From Eucalyptus grandis (Eukaryota; Streptophyta; Magnoliopsida; Myrtales; Myrtaceae), in contig NC_052619.1 in assembly GCF_016545825.1 (NCBI RefSeq), positions 6,339,501 through 6,403,500 of the forward strand: a DNA stretch of 64,000 bases, given 5' to 3'. Each line of letters starts with the position of its first letter. The stretch's first letter is position 1. This document shows, in pieces, positions 11,501-20,869 of this stretch. The notes below the pieces were generated by a model. It had not been told where the DNA came from. It did not search any database and saw nothing but the letters and a program-made list of their open reading frames with translations. Both the position numbers and the translations under genes were made by a program.

Positions 11501-11631
11501 AAGAACACGTCGTGATCATTTCCTTTCGGTTTTTGCGTTCCGCCTCCATAGTCGCCTCTACGAGGAGAGGTCGATGAGGAAGACGCCCCGTGTATCGGAT
11601 CTTCTGAAGGAGTGGGTTCTTTTCTTTCCAT
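4288..11631 (-). CDS. TIR-NB-LRR (TNL) disease-resistance protein, four exons
   Basis: Predicted intracellular immune receptor of 1036 residues. The exons are 11631-11093, 10982-9932, 7231-6950 and 5526-4288. All junctions are GT/AG and preserve frame (phase 2, 0, 0), and I see no internal stop. The order is a short Ser/Pro-rich leader, a degenerate TIR (about 41-175), NB-ARC (about 205-495), a winged-helix/linker region to 530, then leucine-rich repeats from about 550 to the C-terminus. TNLs normally sense pathogen effectors and oligomerise so that the TIRs cleave NAD. Here residue 106 is Lys where the catalytic Glu of the CLxEL motif is expected, so enzymatic signalling is doubtful. The protein ends right after the LRRs, so a post-LRR (C-JID) domain seems absent. 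The exon layout is the usual one for TNLs, which supports the model. It could act as a sensor or helper-dependent partner, or be decaying. Only the gene identity is firm. Confidence 0.9.
6254..6794. mobile_element. Tourist-like MITE in TNL intron 3
   Basis: Terminal inverted repeats GAGTCTGTTTGGTAACA and the complement of ATTACCAAACGAAGCC are flanked by TTA on both sides (6251-6253 and 6795-6797), as expected for PIF/Harbinger-type Tourist elements. It is 541 bp long, with a small GC-rich core at about 6495-6553 between T-rich and A-rich arms. It lies wholly within intron 3 and leaves both splice sites intact. Confidence 0.85.
6950..7231 (-). CDS. TNL exon 3: linker and first leucine-rich repeats
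   Basis: Residues 531-624, exactly 94 codons, phase 0 at both ends. It starts GTNMIRAICLD, the usual TNL post-NB linker (GTxxVxGIxLD), continues FKGLTNLRFLKV, then the RWLHW block near 582-586, and closes with a typical LKQLVVLNLSGSEI repeat. The acceptor is CCGCAG|GGC and the donor ATCAAG|GTAAGA. Intron 2 upstream is 2.7 kb and intron 3 downstream is 1.4 kb; both contain transposon-derived sequence. Confidence 0.88.
8732..9076. mobile_element. Hairpin MITE with about 85 bp paired arms
   Basis: The left arm at 8774-8857 and the right arm at 8973-9058 are close reverse complements. Matching words include 'gaaacaacattattt', 'aatcctaaaattg' and 'gttaatattactt'. The outer ends GTGGTTT (8732) and AAACCAC (9076) also pair. 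The whole could fold into a long hairpin if transcribed within the TNL pre-mRNA. No clear target duplication is visible and the superfamily is not assigned. Confidence 0.7.
9299..9546. repeat. Tandem repeat, 83-84 bp unit, about three copies
   Basis: Units start at 9316, 9399 and 9483 with TAATATCTT. They share AATTATAATGTAAATAT and AACTTAATTTGATCAG. The first unit is preceded by a partial unit at 9299-9315, and the third ends at 9546. Located in TNL intron 2. Not a CRISPR: units are contiguous without spacers and the genome is eukaryotic. Confidence 0.88.
9932..10982 (-). CDS. TNL exon 2: NB-ARC domain
   Basis: Encodes residues 180-530. The Walker A/P-loop GVRGSGKTT (235-243) fits GxxxxGKT, although the common GMGGxGKT wording is changed. 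The Walker B/kinase-2 block is KKVLVILDDMDD (295-306). RNBS-B is GSIVIITTRN (323-332). The GLPLA site reads RIPLI (about 386-390), an unusual form. RNBS-D is QQIFLDIACLFIG (438-450) and MHD is intact at 490-492. The typical TNL wording confirms TIR-type rather than coiled-coil-type NB-ARC. The ADP/ATP switch looks functional. The acceptor is TTTGACAG|G and the donor AACAAG|GTAAGAG. An apparent longer open frame past the donor is intron read-through. Confidence 0.92.
11093..11631 (-). CDS. TNL exon 1: degenerate TIR domain
   Basis: Starts at ATG (11631-11629) and encodes residues 1-179 plus two bases of codon 180. Residues 1-36 are a Ser/Pro/Gly-rich leader. The TIR begins at DVFLS (41-45), and KISIPIF (87-93) is the usual third strand. 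Three changes stand out. The RGxDTR segment after DVFLS is replaced by RIGRGGQ. The stretch that normally reads DDxxLxRGxxI..LLxAIExS is shortened to about ten residues ending in SPSQS. In the YASSxWCLxEL motif the sequence is FVSDQAGLRKL, so W, C and the catalytic E have become A, G and K (K106). The donor is AAAGG|GTACAT. Intron 1 is 110 bp, the usual short TIR/NB intron. Confidence 0.88.
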
Positions 11632-11649
11632 CTCGAGAGAATTGTCCTA

Positions 11650-11871
11650 CTACAAAGACAGTAATGGAGATTGACAGAGCAGAGCCTCAAAAGAAAGCAG
11701 GAAACAGAGAAGATGAATATGGAAATTTGAGATCCGGGAATTGCAGAAATGTCTCTCGGAACTCAATTCGGATCTACGATCAAACATAAATAAAAACTCT
11801 AGTTCAACTCGTCAGAAGAAAATAGAGCAGTCGAAACAGTAAACGGAGAAGAGCAAGGAACCGCAGGTTAC
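11650..11871 (-). other. Possible 5' UTR intron of the TNL gene
   Basis: On the minus strand, CTCAG|GTAACC at 11871 is a good donor and TTTGTAG at about 11652-11650 is a pyrimidine-preceded acceptor candidate, 18 bases before the start codon. This would give a short leader exon downstream of the TATA box. Splicing here is a guess from motif quality only. Confidence 0.3.
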
Positions 11872-11937
11872 CTGAGGAGTGCCAAGACAACACAGTCCGC
11901 CCCGCTGCTGTGATCTCCACGGATTCTTAGCCTTCCA

Positions 11938-11944
11938 TTTTATA
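11938..11944 (-). promoter_or_regulatory. TATA box of the TNL gene
   Basis: Minus-strand TATAAAA, about 310 bp before the TNL start codon, at a sensible distance for a transcript starting near 11910. No other good TATA lies between it and the ATG. Confidence 0.55.
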
Positions 11945-12079
11945 TCTTCAACACAAGACTCCTACTAACTAAAAAAAAAAAAGATAGTAATTTCTTCCGC
12001 AGCATTATGCGGTAGGTGCCTGGCACGTGCTTTTGATAGAAATTTGAGATCCACCGGACCTTCTTCTTTCTGTTTTTTT

Positions 12080-12103
12080 GTCAACAGCACACTTGACTTG
12101 ACT
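12080..12103. promoter_or_regulatory. W-box cluster upstream of the TNL TATA box
   Basis: Three WRKY-type TTGAC cores fall within 24 bp: TTGACT at 12093-12098 and 12098-12103, and an inverted core (GTCAA) at 12080-12084. They sit about 140-160 bp upstream of the TATA box. W-boxes are common in defence-gene promoters, so pathogen-responsive or feedback control is plausible. Binding is not shown by sequence alone. Confidence 0.45.
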
Positions 12104-12120
12104 TGCTTTGTTCTGTTAAT

Positions 12121-12121
12121 A

Positions 12122-12146
<25 letters not shown>
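12121..12146. repeat. (TA)n microsatellite in the TNL promoter
   Basis: An uninterrupted TA run of about 25 bp lies between the W-box cluster and the more distal promoter. Likely to be length-polymorphic. Confidence 0.85.
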
Positions 12147-12152
<6 letters not shown>

Positions 12153-12713
12153 TAGGAAAGAAAACCAAATAGCAATACGGATGCTCCTAGTGGGTAATCA
12201 TATTCTCCACCAACTAATTTAGTATAAATTAGATTGGGGTAAAGCCTATTCTCTTTTCGCAGGATGCATGTGTAGGGTCCACGTCCGATCCAACTTATGA
12301 TGTCACGAGGGCCTCTTACTTGCGCAGGTCGACGCCTAACGATGACGGCATGTGTACTGATATAGAGTTGTGAAGAAGAAACTTATTTTATTAGTAAATC
12401 AGACGATGATCACCAAACTCATGCGGTTACAGCTGTTTAAGGTTGATTGAAGATTAGACGCGGACATTTTGTCAAAGAGTGGAATCGAGGGAGACTCTGT
12501 AGCCTAATTTGAAGAGAGCTACAAGAATAGTAGGATCTTTAATATATCAACAACGGCGGAAGAATTTACAATATATAGTTATTGGATAATCGAGGCAATT
12601 AACAATTGATTCATAGTAATTATGGAAGGCTTTGTATGTCCTTGCCTTGGGCAAGTTGGATGATAGTGATCATCTTGTTTGCACAAACACCTAATTGAGT
12701 TGTGACCATATGT

Positions 12714-13187
12714 TAAATCCATCTCATATCGTAAATGAGATGATTCTCTTTTTCCTTTCCATGGACTCACAAGGCATTATTATAGCTGGCCCCACTCGAG
12801 AGGGTGAAATCGTGGATTCATACTTGGCAACGCAAGTTAATGCCATTCCATCTCCACGCAAATCTTGAACAGTCCGAACTTTGTGATTGACATCCCGCCA
12901 TAAAATGTAGACCGTGAAATGTATATCGAGTACTTTGTGCAACTCTGTAAATGAACCTTATGAATATTGACCCCCTCTACTTTTGCTCCCAGGGAGACGA
13001 CCTGTTTTTATTGAGAGAAAACCAGGGGTTCTTTGATTGAGACTTGAGATCCAGCAGGGCTTCGACTTGACATGCTTTTTCTGAGTACAACACGAAAGGT
13101 AAAAAGAAAACTAATAAGCCATACTCACATGCTCCTCGTGCTAGCCGACACGAGTCAATGACAAGTCCACACCTGCGCGGAAGCAGT
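12714..13187. repeat. Duplicated segment D1, copy 1
   Basis: From ATCTCATATCGTAAAT to GACAAGTCCACACCTG this segment matches 24194-24668 over about 470 bp with scattered substitutions and small indels. A 72-codon minus-strand frame (12942-12724) is open here but disrupted in the other copy, and I recognise no family in it. Its right part (about 13040-13150) contains a stretch like the TNL promoter, with a TTGACA core at 13068-13073. Confidence 0.8.
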
Positions 13188-13189
13188 GC

Positions 13190-15165
13190 TCCCTTTGTTT
13201 TGCTGTCTACGAATCAAACAACTTTGCAAAAGGTGATTAGTTCGGCATTTTCATGATGGGAAAGGCCGCTAAGGGCATATTTGGTAACTTGTCAAATAAT
13301 AGTTGATCATGTTATTCTATTCCTAAGAATAAATTTGAAACAGAAATTCTTATGATAAATTTTTTGTTTCCGCGAACAAATTTGTTCCTGAGAATAGATT
13401 TGGAATAGAATCAGTAAGTAAAAAAAGTTACTTTTTTGTTTTCAGAAACAATTCAAGAATCAAGCCAACCCAATTTTTTTTTTCCTTTTTTTTTTTTTTT
13501 TTTTGTATTTCTTCTTCTTTTCTTCTTGTTCTTCTTCCACTGCCGTCACCGCTGTCCACTACCATCGATTGGGCGAGGCCGAGCTTGCCCACTAGCCGAC
13601 GAGACCCTAATCTCGCCGAGCCACCGCGAGGTTGGTGTCACATGGCCAAGGTGAGGCCAACCTTGCGAGGGCTTGACGAGGTCGAGCCCCATCGGCACTG
13701 GTGAGCTTGGCCTCGCCAAATTTTGGCGAGACTCCTATTCCAGCCAAGGTTGGGCCGAGCCTCGCCTAGCTACCGACAAGGCTCGGTCGACGAGGCGCGG
13801 CCTCGCAAGGGGCCAACGACGCTCAGTGAGGTCGCTAGCCCTTTGTCAGGTCGATCGTCGGTCATCTCAAGGACGGCGATCGGCCAAAGCTTGAAGAAAA
13901 GAGAAAGAAAAGAAAATAATAATAATAATAATAAAATTATTAAAAAATTAAAAGAAAATAGTTTGGATTAGAAATTTTAAGAACGGTGTTAAAGATAATT
14001 CTATTAGGAAATGAAATTTTGGACGATTCTACCAAATACCTTTAAATGCATAGAAATTATTCTTGGAAATAAAATAAAAAAAATCATATTTTATCAGAAA
14101 TTATTTTCGGTAGTGGAATGGTTACAAAGCGCACTCTAAATATAGATAAAAGTCCACAAAAACTGCCAAACAGTGTCTACATAGATGACCCACCTGTGTT
14201 GGGGATTCTAGGAAAGAGATGAAATTTCCTGACGAAGACATTGATTTCCCCGATAAGACTCGTGACCCAATGCAGTCGTCTCCAGTAGAAATCCGCTTCC
14301 TAGAAACAATGTTCAGACCCTAATCTTCCTCGCGTAGTTTCTATTTTAAAGAGATAGCCAAATATAGAGAAAGCATGAAGGAGACGAATAGGAGAAGAAC
14401 GAACAGAGGATAAAGTAGCCTTAATGGTGATCTCTTAGTTTCTGTTTTTTCAAAGATGCATCTGGACGAATAGATAAAAGAGACGACAGACACGATAACG
14501 GACGCTAACGGCGTACTATACAACCTTAGGATGGGTCCTAGTAATTAAGTATGGAAACATCATAATGCAAAGTTACGTTATGATACATTATCATAATCAA
14601 GTGCAAACATGCTGTAAAGCAGAAGTAGGCACCTAAAAATTTTCCGAAGATGAATGAAATGAACACTAGCGTAAGTTCCACAGGAAATGGATGAGCCAAG
14701 GAGGAGGCGGGCGCGTGATTTCCTTTGCATTACAGAGAGTGACTTGCTTTTTTCGACTCGCCCAATTTGACTAAAAATCAGCTTTAATCCTGCCTTTTAA
14801 GAAAAAATAATAGATAAAGTGAGAGCATCTTACGCTTCTTGTGGACTTTCCATGGATTGTCCTCCTGGGTAGGTTACAAATTGGAATCTAAAAGAAAACC
14901 AAATAAATTTGTACCTTTTATAAAAAATAAAAAAAAAAATCACCCAGGATGAAAAGATAGACACGGTTTGTCAAAAAATAGAATGTGACAGAGGTTAAAT
15001 ATATTTTAGCCTAATGCTGATTACATCTATTAAAGGTTGAATCCTTAAAGTTGGCTCGGATAGTTGGATAGTCGGATAGTCAAAGATTATTATCTTTGGG
15101 AACTAATCACATGTTCAAATCACCAAAACTGCTCTGAGTCGGGGTCATCTACATGGGCAAATGCT
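13190..15165. repeat. Segment S, copy A (split by a MITE)
   Basis: The left part at 13190-13272 ('tgtctacgaatcaaac' to 'gatgggaaagg') and the right part from 14137 align to uninterrupted copies at about 17290-18495 and 18700-19160. The intervening 13273-14136 is a Tourist-like insertion. Near 15045-15125 a tRNA/SINE-like stretch occurs (TTGGCTCGGATAGTTGG then ATGTTCAAATC), also present in copy B. No intact gene. Confidence 0.8.
13273..14136. mobile_element. Tourist-like MITE inserted into segment S
   Basis: Begins GGGCATATTTGGTAACTT and ends GTTACAAAGCGCACTC, flanked by TAA at 13270-13272 and 14137-14139. It is 864 bp long with a GC-rich core at about 13555-13890 (repeated GCGAGG, CTCGCC) between poly-T and poly-A stretches. 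The paralogous copies at 17 and 18.7 kb show the locus without it. Open frames of 60-80 codons in the core are compositional. Confidence 0.88.
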
Positions 15166-16104
15166 TGAACATAACCGAATCATGAGCCTTGCCAAGTACT
15201 CCACGAGCCTTCAAGGAGCCGGGGCTCTACCTTCATGCATATGAGTTATGAAAAGGAAATAGAAAATCGTAGCTCCAGAACAGTTCAGCCCCATCAAATT
15301 TCAATTGTTATAAGGATATGAGATTGGATTCTTTGGAACAGAAATCCATCATTTATGGAAGCAATATCAGTGTTAACCGAAGTCCTTTAGCTTTTTCGAA
15401 GGTTGAATAATTTTCTTTTAGCTAAACGGTTCAATTCTTTCCAATCGGGAGCTGCAAGAAGCATCAAAGAGGTTTCCTCCTCAAAATTTGTTTCGTTGTC
15501 TTTTATAATGTCATGCGAGATAATAATGAAATTCTAATGATATTTAATATTAATGATGGACAAATAAATTCCTTTAATTAGCCAAAAAGAACAAGATATC
15601 GTTAGATGACTTAAGTAATTTTCCACTTATTATGATGATCATGAAGGAAAGATAACTTAAAAGATTTAATTTCGATTACTTAAGTAAATCGTTGCTCTTA
15701 CAATCCGACCAACTGAGAAAGAATCAATAGATTCCTTTTGAGGATGTTCATAGTATAGAAATTTGATAAATTGTGATATGTTATGTAAAACACACCAAAC
15801 CCATTCTTAATTCCCTTTCTAACAAAAAAAAATTAAGTGAGCTTGACTCTAGCTATTTTCAATGAATTTTTTTCCCTTGAAAATTTGTTATCTGGAATAA
15901 TAGTTTGTGAAGATATACTTTTCATCTATGGTCGTGTAAGCACCACCACCTCCATGGTCGTGGTGGCCGGGCTCTTCTCCAGCCGATGGATTGATTTTGA
16001 GAGAGAGAGAGGGAGCCGCAGCCATGGAAGTCGCAACCCCCACTGGAGATCTGCAGTCCCACGAGGGCACGACCTCCATGACCGCGGGTTCAAATTAAAT
16101 ATTT
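15166..16104. other. Intergenic, no gene recognised
   Basis: Mostly AT-rich. The GC-richer part at 15950-16090 shares blocks with 1880-2000 and 27060-27150 (CATGGA.GT then GAGATCTGCAG), so it is a dispersed repeat fragment next to the MITE at 16108. The 312-codon open frame starting at 15837 runs from here through the MITE and is not a gene. Confidence 0.5.
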
Positions 16105-16107
16105 TTA

Positions 16108-16767
16108 GGGCCTGTTTGTTAATGTTCTTTGTTTCTATTTATGAACAAAATTTCTGTTTTTTTTTTTTTTTTCCAGGGGAACAAAAAAGAATGCAAACGC
16201 GCGTTGTTGCGTTTTTGTTAAATCTATTTTTGTTCCCGAACACATTTGGAACAAAAAGCAAACAAAAAACGTGTTTCTTGTTTTCAACAATTTTTAAGAA
16301 CAAATTTTTCTCTCCTCTCTTTTTCTTCTTTTTTTTTTCTTTTTCTTTGGCGGTCGTCGGCCTCAACCATGGCCTACGGCGATCGTTGAGGGCGGCGACG
16401 CCGTCGAGGGTCGGTGACCTCGCCGAGCGTCGCCGAAGCCCCGAGGCCGAGCGTCACCGCCCTTGGCGAGGCTCGGCCTCGCCCGGCCCCGGCGAGGCCG
16501 AGCCTCGCCCAACCACGCGAGGCTCTGGCTTGCACGGGGCCGGCGAGCCTCACCGTGGTTGGGCGAGGCCGACACCGGTCAAAAAAAAAAAAAAGAAAAA
16601 GAAAAAGAAAAAAGAAAAAGAAAAAGAAAAAAGAAAGAAAAATAAGAAAAATAAAATAAAAATATTAAAAATTAAAAGAAACAAAAAAGAACACAAATTT
16701 ATCAAATGTGTTTGTTCATTTTTTAAGACGAAGTTTATCAAACGCGTTTTTATTCAAAATTGCCCCC
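16108..16767. mobile_element. Tourist-like MITE with a second partial end
   Basis: The left end GGGCCTGTTTGTTAATG follows TTA (16105-16107). The GC-rich core at about 16345-16580 is full of GCGAGGC/GCCTCGC words, then a long A/G run. The right boundary is less certain: GCCCCC then TAA at 16768. Beyond it, to about 16840, a further stretch resembles the left part of the same family, suggesting a nested or tandem partial copy. Confidence 0.6.
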
Positions 16768-17073
16768 TAACGTAAACACTTTTTTTCTATTTCTATTTAT
16801 CGAACAATTTTTAAACGGAAATATTCAAACGCGCTTTAATTCTCTTGCAATCAGATGCCTTACTTCTTCTTTCTTTGCCATAATGTGATTTCTGAATTAG
16901 CTATATTTTAAAATATATTTTCCTTGTCTCCACAATTTGTCCTTTTCTTCTTCTTCTTCTTTTTTCTCTTAAAAAAAGATAAGTCGATGTCGTGGATAAA
17001 GTTTATGTAATGGAATCTTTAACTGTTCAAAATCCATATATCGATTTTGAAGTCCTTGTTATCCACATATTTT

Positions 17074-18495
17074 GCTAATCACCTAGAAATCGCACTGTAA
17101 AGGGTGTAGAATCTGTACATACTTTTCAGTATGATATTCGGTACTCAATTTTAGGATGAGTTGCACTTTCCAATAAAAGTTTACAACTATTTTGAAGAAA
17201 TTCTGGTCATTGGCGACAGCGAGAGCCCTCACCACCACCTAACATGTCCTTTTTTTTTTGTTTTTTGGCCTGGACCTATCATGTCCTTTGTTTTAGTGTC
17301 TACGAATAAAACGACTTTGCAAAGGTGATTAGTTGGACATCTTCATGATGGGAAGGTCCACTTTTGATAGATACAGGTCCACAAAAGATGCCAGACAGAG
17401 CCCACATAGACGACCCTTGCATGTGCTGGGGAATTCGAGGAAAGAGATGGAATTTCCTGACGAAGACAGTGATTTCCCCAACAAGACTCGTGACCCAATG
17501 CAGTCGTCTCCGACAGAAATCCGCTTCCTAGTAAACAATGTTCTGAGTCTAATCTTCCTCGCGTAGTTTCTGTTTTAAAGAGATAGCCAAATATAGAGAA
17601 AGCATGAAGGGGACGAATAGGAGAAGAACGAACAGAGGATAGAGTAGCCTTAATGGCGATCTCTTAGTTTAACGGATGCTACTGTCGTAATATACAACCT
17701 TAGGACGGGTCGTAGTAATCAATTATTGAAATATCACAAAGCAAAGTGACGTTATGATACATTATCGTAATCAAGTGTAAAAATGGTGTAAAACAGAAGT
17801 ATGCACCTAAAATTTTTCCAAAGATGAATGGAACGAACATTGATGCAAGTTCCACAAGAAATGGAGCCAAGGAGGAGGCGGACGCATGATTTCCGTTGCA
17901 TTACAGAGAAAATGACTTTGCTTTTTTTGACTCACCCACTTTGATGACTAAAAATCAGTGTTAATCCTGCCTTTTAAGAAAAAAATAGTAATATATGAGA
18001 GCGCCTTGCACTTCTTGTGGACCTCCCATGGATTGTGCTCCTGGGTGGGTTAGAAATTGGAATATGAAAGAAAACCAAATAAATTTGTACCTCTCTTATA
18101 AACAAAATTGTTTTTTTTCTTTTTTACCAAAGATGAAAAGATAGACAAGGTTCTGATGCCGTGGCTTTTACATCCCGACATCCTTTCACTCATTATGATC
18201 TGTCATATTGAGTATATGTTCTGATGCCGTGATCTTTTGTACATTTGGCTCTCCTCATTATATTTATTACCTTTCACCAAAAAAAAAAAAAAAAAGAAAT
18301 GACTAGACACGGTTTGTCATATAATAAAACGTGATGGAGGTTAAATATATTTTAGCCTAATGCTAATTACGTCTACCATAGGTTCGATCCCTTAAAGTTG
18401 GCTCAGATAGTTGGGGAGTCGAATATTATTTTGGGAACTTGAATCACATGTTCAAATTTCATTAATACTGCTACTAATCAAGGTCACCTGCACAA
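17074..18495. repeat. Segment S, copy B
   Basis: Begins near AATCACCTAGAAATCGCAC and is followed 1443 bp later by copy C starting with the same words, so B and C are a head-to-tail tandem duplication. It also matches copy A at 13190-15165. Minus-strand frames of 60-75 codons at 17538-17329 and 18934-18737 look alike between copies, which simply reflects DNA identity. I do not call them genes. Confidence 0.8.
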
Positions 18496-18520
18496 GTATA
18501 TCAACATATTTATATTGGTA

Positions 18521-19160
18521 ATCACCTACAAATCGCACTTTAAAAGGTGTAGAATCTGCTTTTACTTTTCAGTAAGATATTCAGTGCTCAATTATAGAAT
18601 GCAATTGCACTTTTCAATAAAAGTTTACAACTGCGTTGAAGAAATTCTGGTCATCAGCGACGGCAAGGAGGCTCACCACCACGTAACATGTCCTTTGTTT
18701 TGGTGTCTACGAATCAAACAACTTTGCAAAAGGTGATTAGTCCGGCATCTTCACGATGGGAAAGTCCATTTTTGATAGATACAAGTCCACAAAAGATGCC
18801 AAACAGAGCCCACATAGACGACCCACCCATGTGTTGGGGAATTTGAGGAAGAGATGAAATTTCCTGACGAAGACAGATAAGACTCGTGACCGAATGCAGT
18901 CCTCTCCTATAGAAATCCGGTCTCTGGGATACAATGCTCATGCGCTAATCTTCCTCGCTTAGTCTGCTTACCCAGCAAAGGATGAATGGGATTCAAGCCT
19001 CGAAGTGATGGCCAATATAGAGAAAGCATGAAGGGGATGAAGAGGAGAAGAAGGAATAGATGATAGTAATGGTAATGGTGATCTCTTAGTTTTGTAGAAG
19101 ATGGCCATGGATAAATAGATAAAAGAGACGACGCGGATGCTAATGGACACAATTGTTCGA
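18521..19160. repeat. Segment S, copy C (shorter)
   Basis: Starts ATCACCTACAAATCGCAC and follows copy B through GTGTCTACGAATCAAAC, then diverges after about 19160, where a foldback element begins. It lacks some internal parts of B, for example a short deletion after GACGAAGACAG near 18875. Confidence 0.8.
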
Positions 19161-19205
19161 TGATAGCCTTTGAATTCTTATGTTATGAAATTGTTAAATG
19201 TTGAA

Positions 19206-20183
19206 GGATTAATATCATGAAAAATTATAAGTTGTTACATTTGTGATATAAATAAACTAATTATTTGGATCACAAAAAATCATAAGTTGATAAACACATA
19301 ACAAATTTACCACAAACTTATATTTGAGTCATCTAAGACCCCAAACTAGTACACAAGTGATACATTTTCTTCTTTATTCATTTCTGTCAATTTTTACTGT
19401 GAAACTGTTAAAACACATGATAATAACTTAGTTGATCTAATAAGTTCAGGGGAAAATTCATAATTTACTCTCTATTAATTTCTGTGCAAAAAATTTTTAC
19501 TGTGAAATTGGGGCTGTAAAACACATGACAATAACTTAGTTGATGTAATAAGTTCATGTGAAAATTCATATCTCTCTCTCTCTCTCTCAACTAGCCCTAA
19601 TTTGAAAACAAATAGGACTCATTCTATTTCTCTTCCTTAAAGCACTCTTACCTTTCTTTGACTTCCCCTTCATCGAGCACACTCCTTCATTTTTTTCTTC
19701 GTGTTCGTGATTATGCATCAAAACTCGTTAGAGTTCACTTTTATCTTTGATAATGTTCTCGTCTTTGATTTTTTTTTTCCTCCGCTTGTTATCACCGAAT
19801 TAAGATGTTCGAATGTTCGATGGCTTCAATTAAAAGTGGTCTGAATAGAAGCACGTCATCTTTCAACTCTATTGATGAAGTTCATCGGAAGATGATCTAG
19901 GGTTTTTCATGCTTCAAGGGAGATAGAGAATAGGCCTTATTTGTTTTCAAATTAGGGCTAACTAAAGAAACAAAGAAAGATTTATGGATTTTCATGTGAA
20001 CTTGTCACGTCAACTGAGTTATTGTCATGCGTCATCCAATTTAACAACTTCATAATAAAATTTGATGAAAACTAATGAAGATAAAATATGTTACACATGT
20101 ACTAATTTAAGTGATCCAAAAGTTAGTTTTTGTTAAATTTGTCACGGATATACCAGTTTGAGATTTTTCATAATATTAACCCA
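19206..20183. mobile_element. Large foldback element, family F1
   Basis: The left end GGATTAATATCATGAAAAA pairs with the right end (complement GGGTTAATATTATGAAAAA). Pairing continues inward through AACTTAGTTGA..TAAGTTCA and CCCTAATTTGAAAACAAATA, giving arms of roughly 260-400 bp around a loop at about 19620-19920. The left arm contains an internal duplication of about 115 bp. The loop has no recognisable coding sequence. Long inverted repeats of this kind resemble MULE-type or foldback transposons; superfamily not assigned. Confidence 0.7.
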
Positions 20184-20869
20184 ATTATAAAAAGCAATAA
20201 ACTAACAAATGGATAAGAATTAAAAAGAGAAGATAAGTACTACCCAATTTAAAACTCTCGATAACAAAATAAATTAACTAACCAATAATCATTTTAGAAA
20301 ATAAGACATTCCCCCCTTTGTTCTGTGGAAGAATAATTCCAAGGAAAATATTAAGTATCGATACAAGGCGTGAACCATAAGTAGATATTCTCGAACCTAT
20401 GGCGAAACAAAGTGTAACAGTTGAGAGGAGGAACCTTGATCTTAAATCTGCAAATTTGATTTCGCTTACATTGCACAAGACTTGTAGGTTCTTTTTAAGG
20501 CACTGCGTTATGAATCACGCATTTATCCTAGCCTAGCGAGAGTTTAAGAGCATTACCACGGCTCATCGGAAGCGACCATGACTTCCACACTCATAAGGGC
20601 GAATCCCATCAGAAGCGTGCGCAACCACCATTTTCGCTCCACTTGTGCGATGGATACGTTACGAACAGTTAAGTTCAATCTTACTTAATGGCGATCTCTT
20701 CGTTACAAACAATTTCTTTTCTGGCTAATGACATGGCACTATAATACTCCGATTCCATAGGAGACAATGCAATGCATGTGAACTTCGTTTTAGAATTTCT
20801 TCAAGCCCAACTCGAATAATGCCCAAATGAAGGAGAAGAACCACAGGAAAAGAATGCAAAATGCATCGT

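Noticed and set aside
11075..11577. Two plus-strand frames of 77 and 128 codons
   Set aside because: They lie antisense to the TIR exon, which has start, domain and splice evidence on the minus strand.
12724..12942. 72-codon minus-strand frame KVLDIHFTVYILWRDV..
   Set aside because: The duplicate at 24194-24668 has indels that break it, and I recognise no family. It could be an exon relic, but there is no positive support.
15045..15125. tRNA-like stretch in segment S
   Set aside because: Box A-like and box B-like words are present, but no cloverleaf arms can be paired. It is at most a SINE relic, not a tRNA gene.
15837..16775. 312-codon plus-strand open frame, the longest outside the TNL
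   Set aside because: It runs through intergenic DNA into a Tourist-like MITE, and its residues are long Phe and Lys runs from poly-T and poly-A tracts. No domain is visible.
17329..18934. Similar minus-strand frames with GRLCGLCLASFVDLYLSK in two places
   Set aside because: Frame similarity is explained by the recent 1443 bp tandem duplication. Copy A has a diverged frame and no family is recognised.
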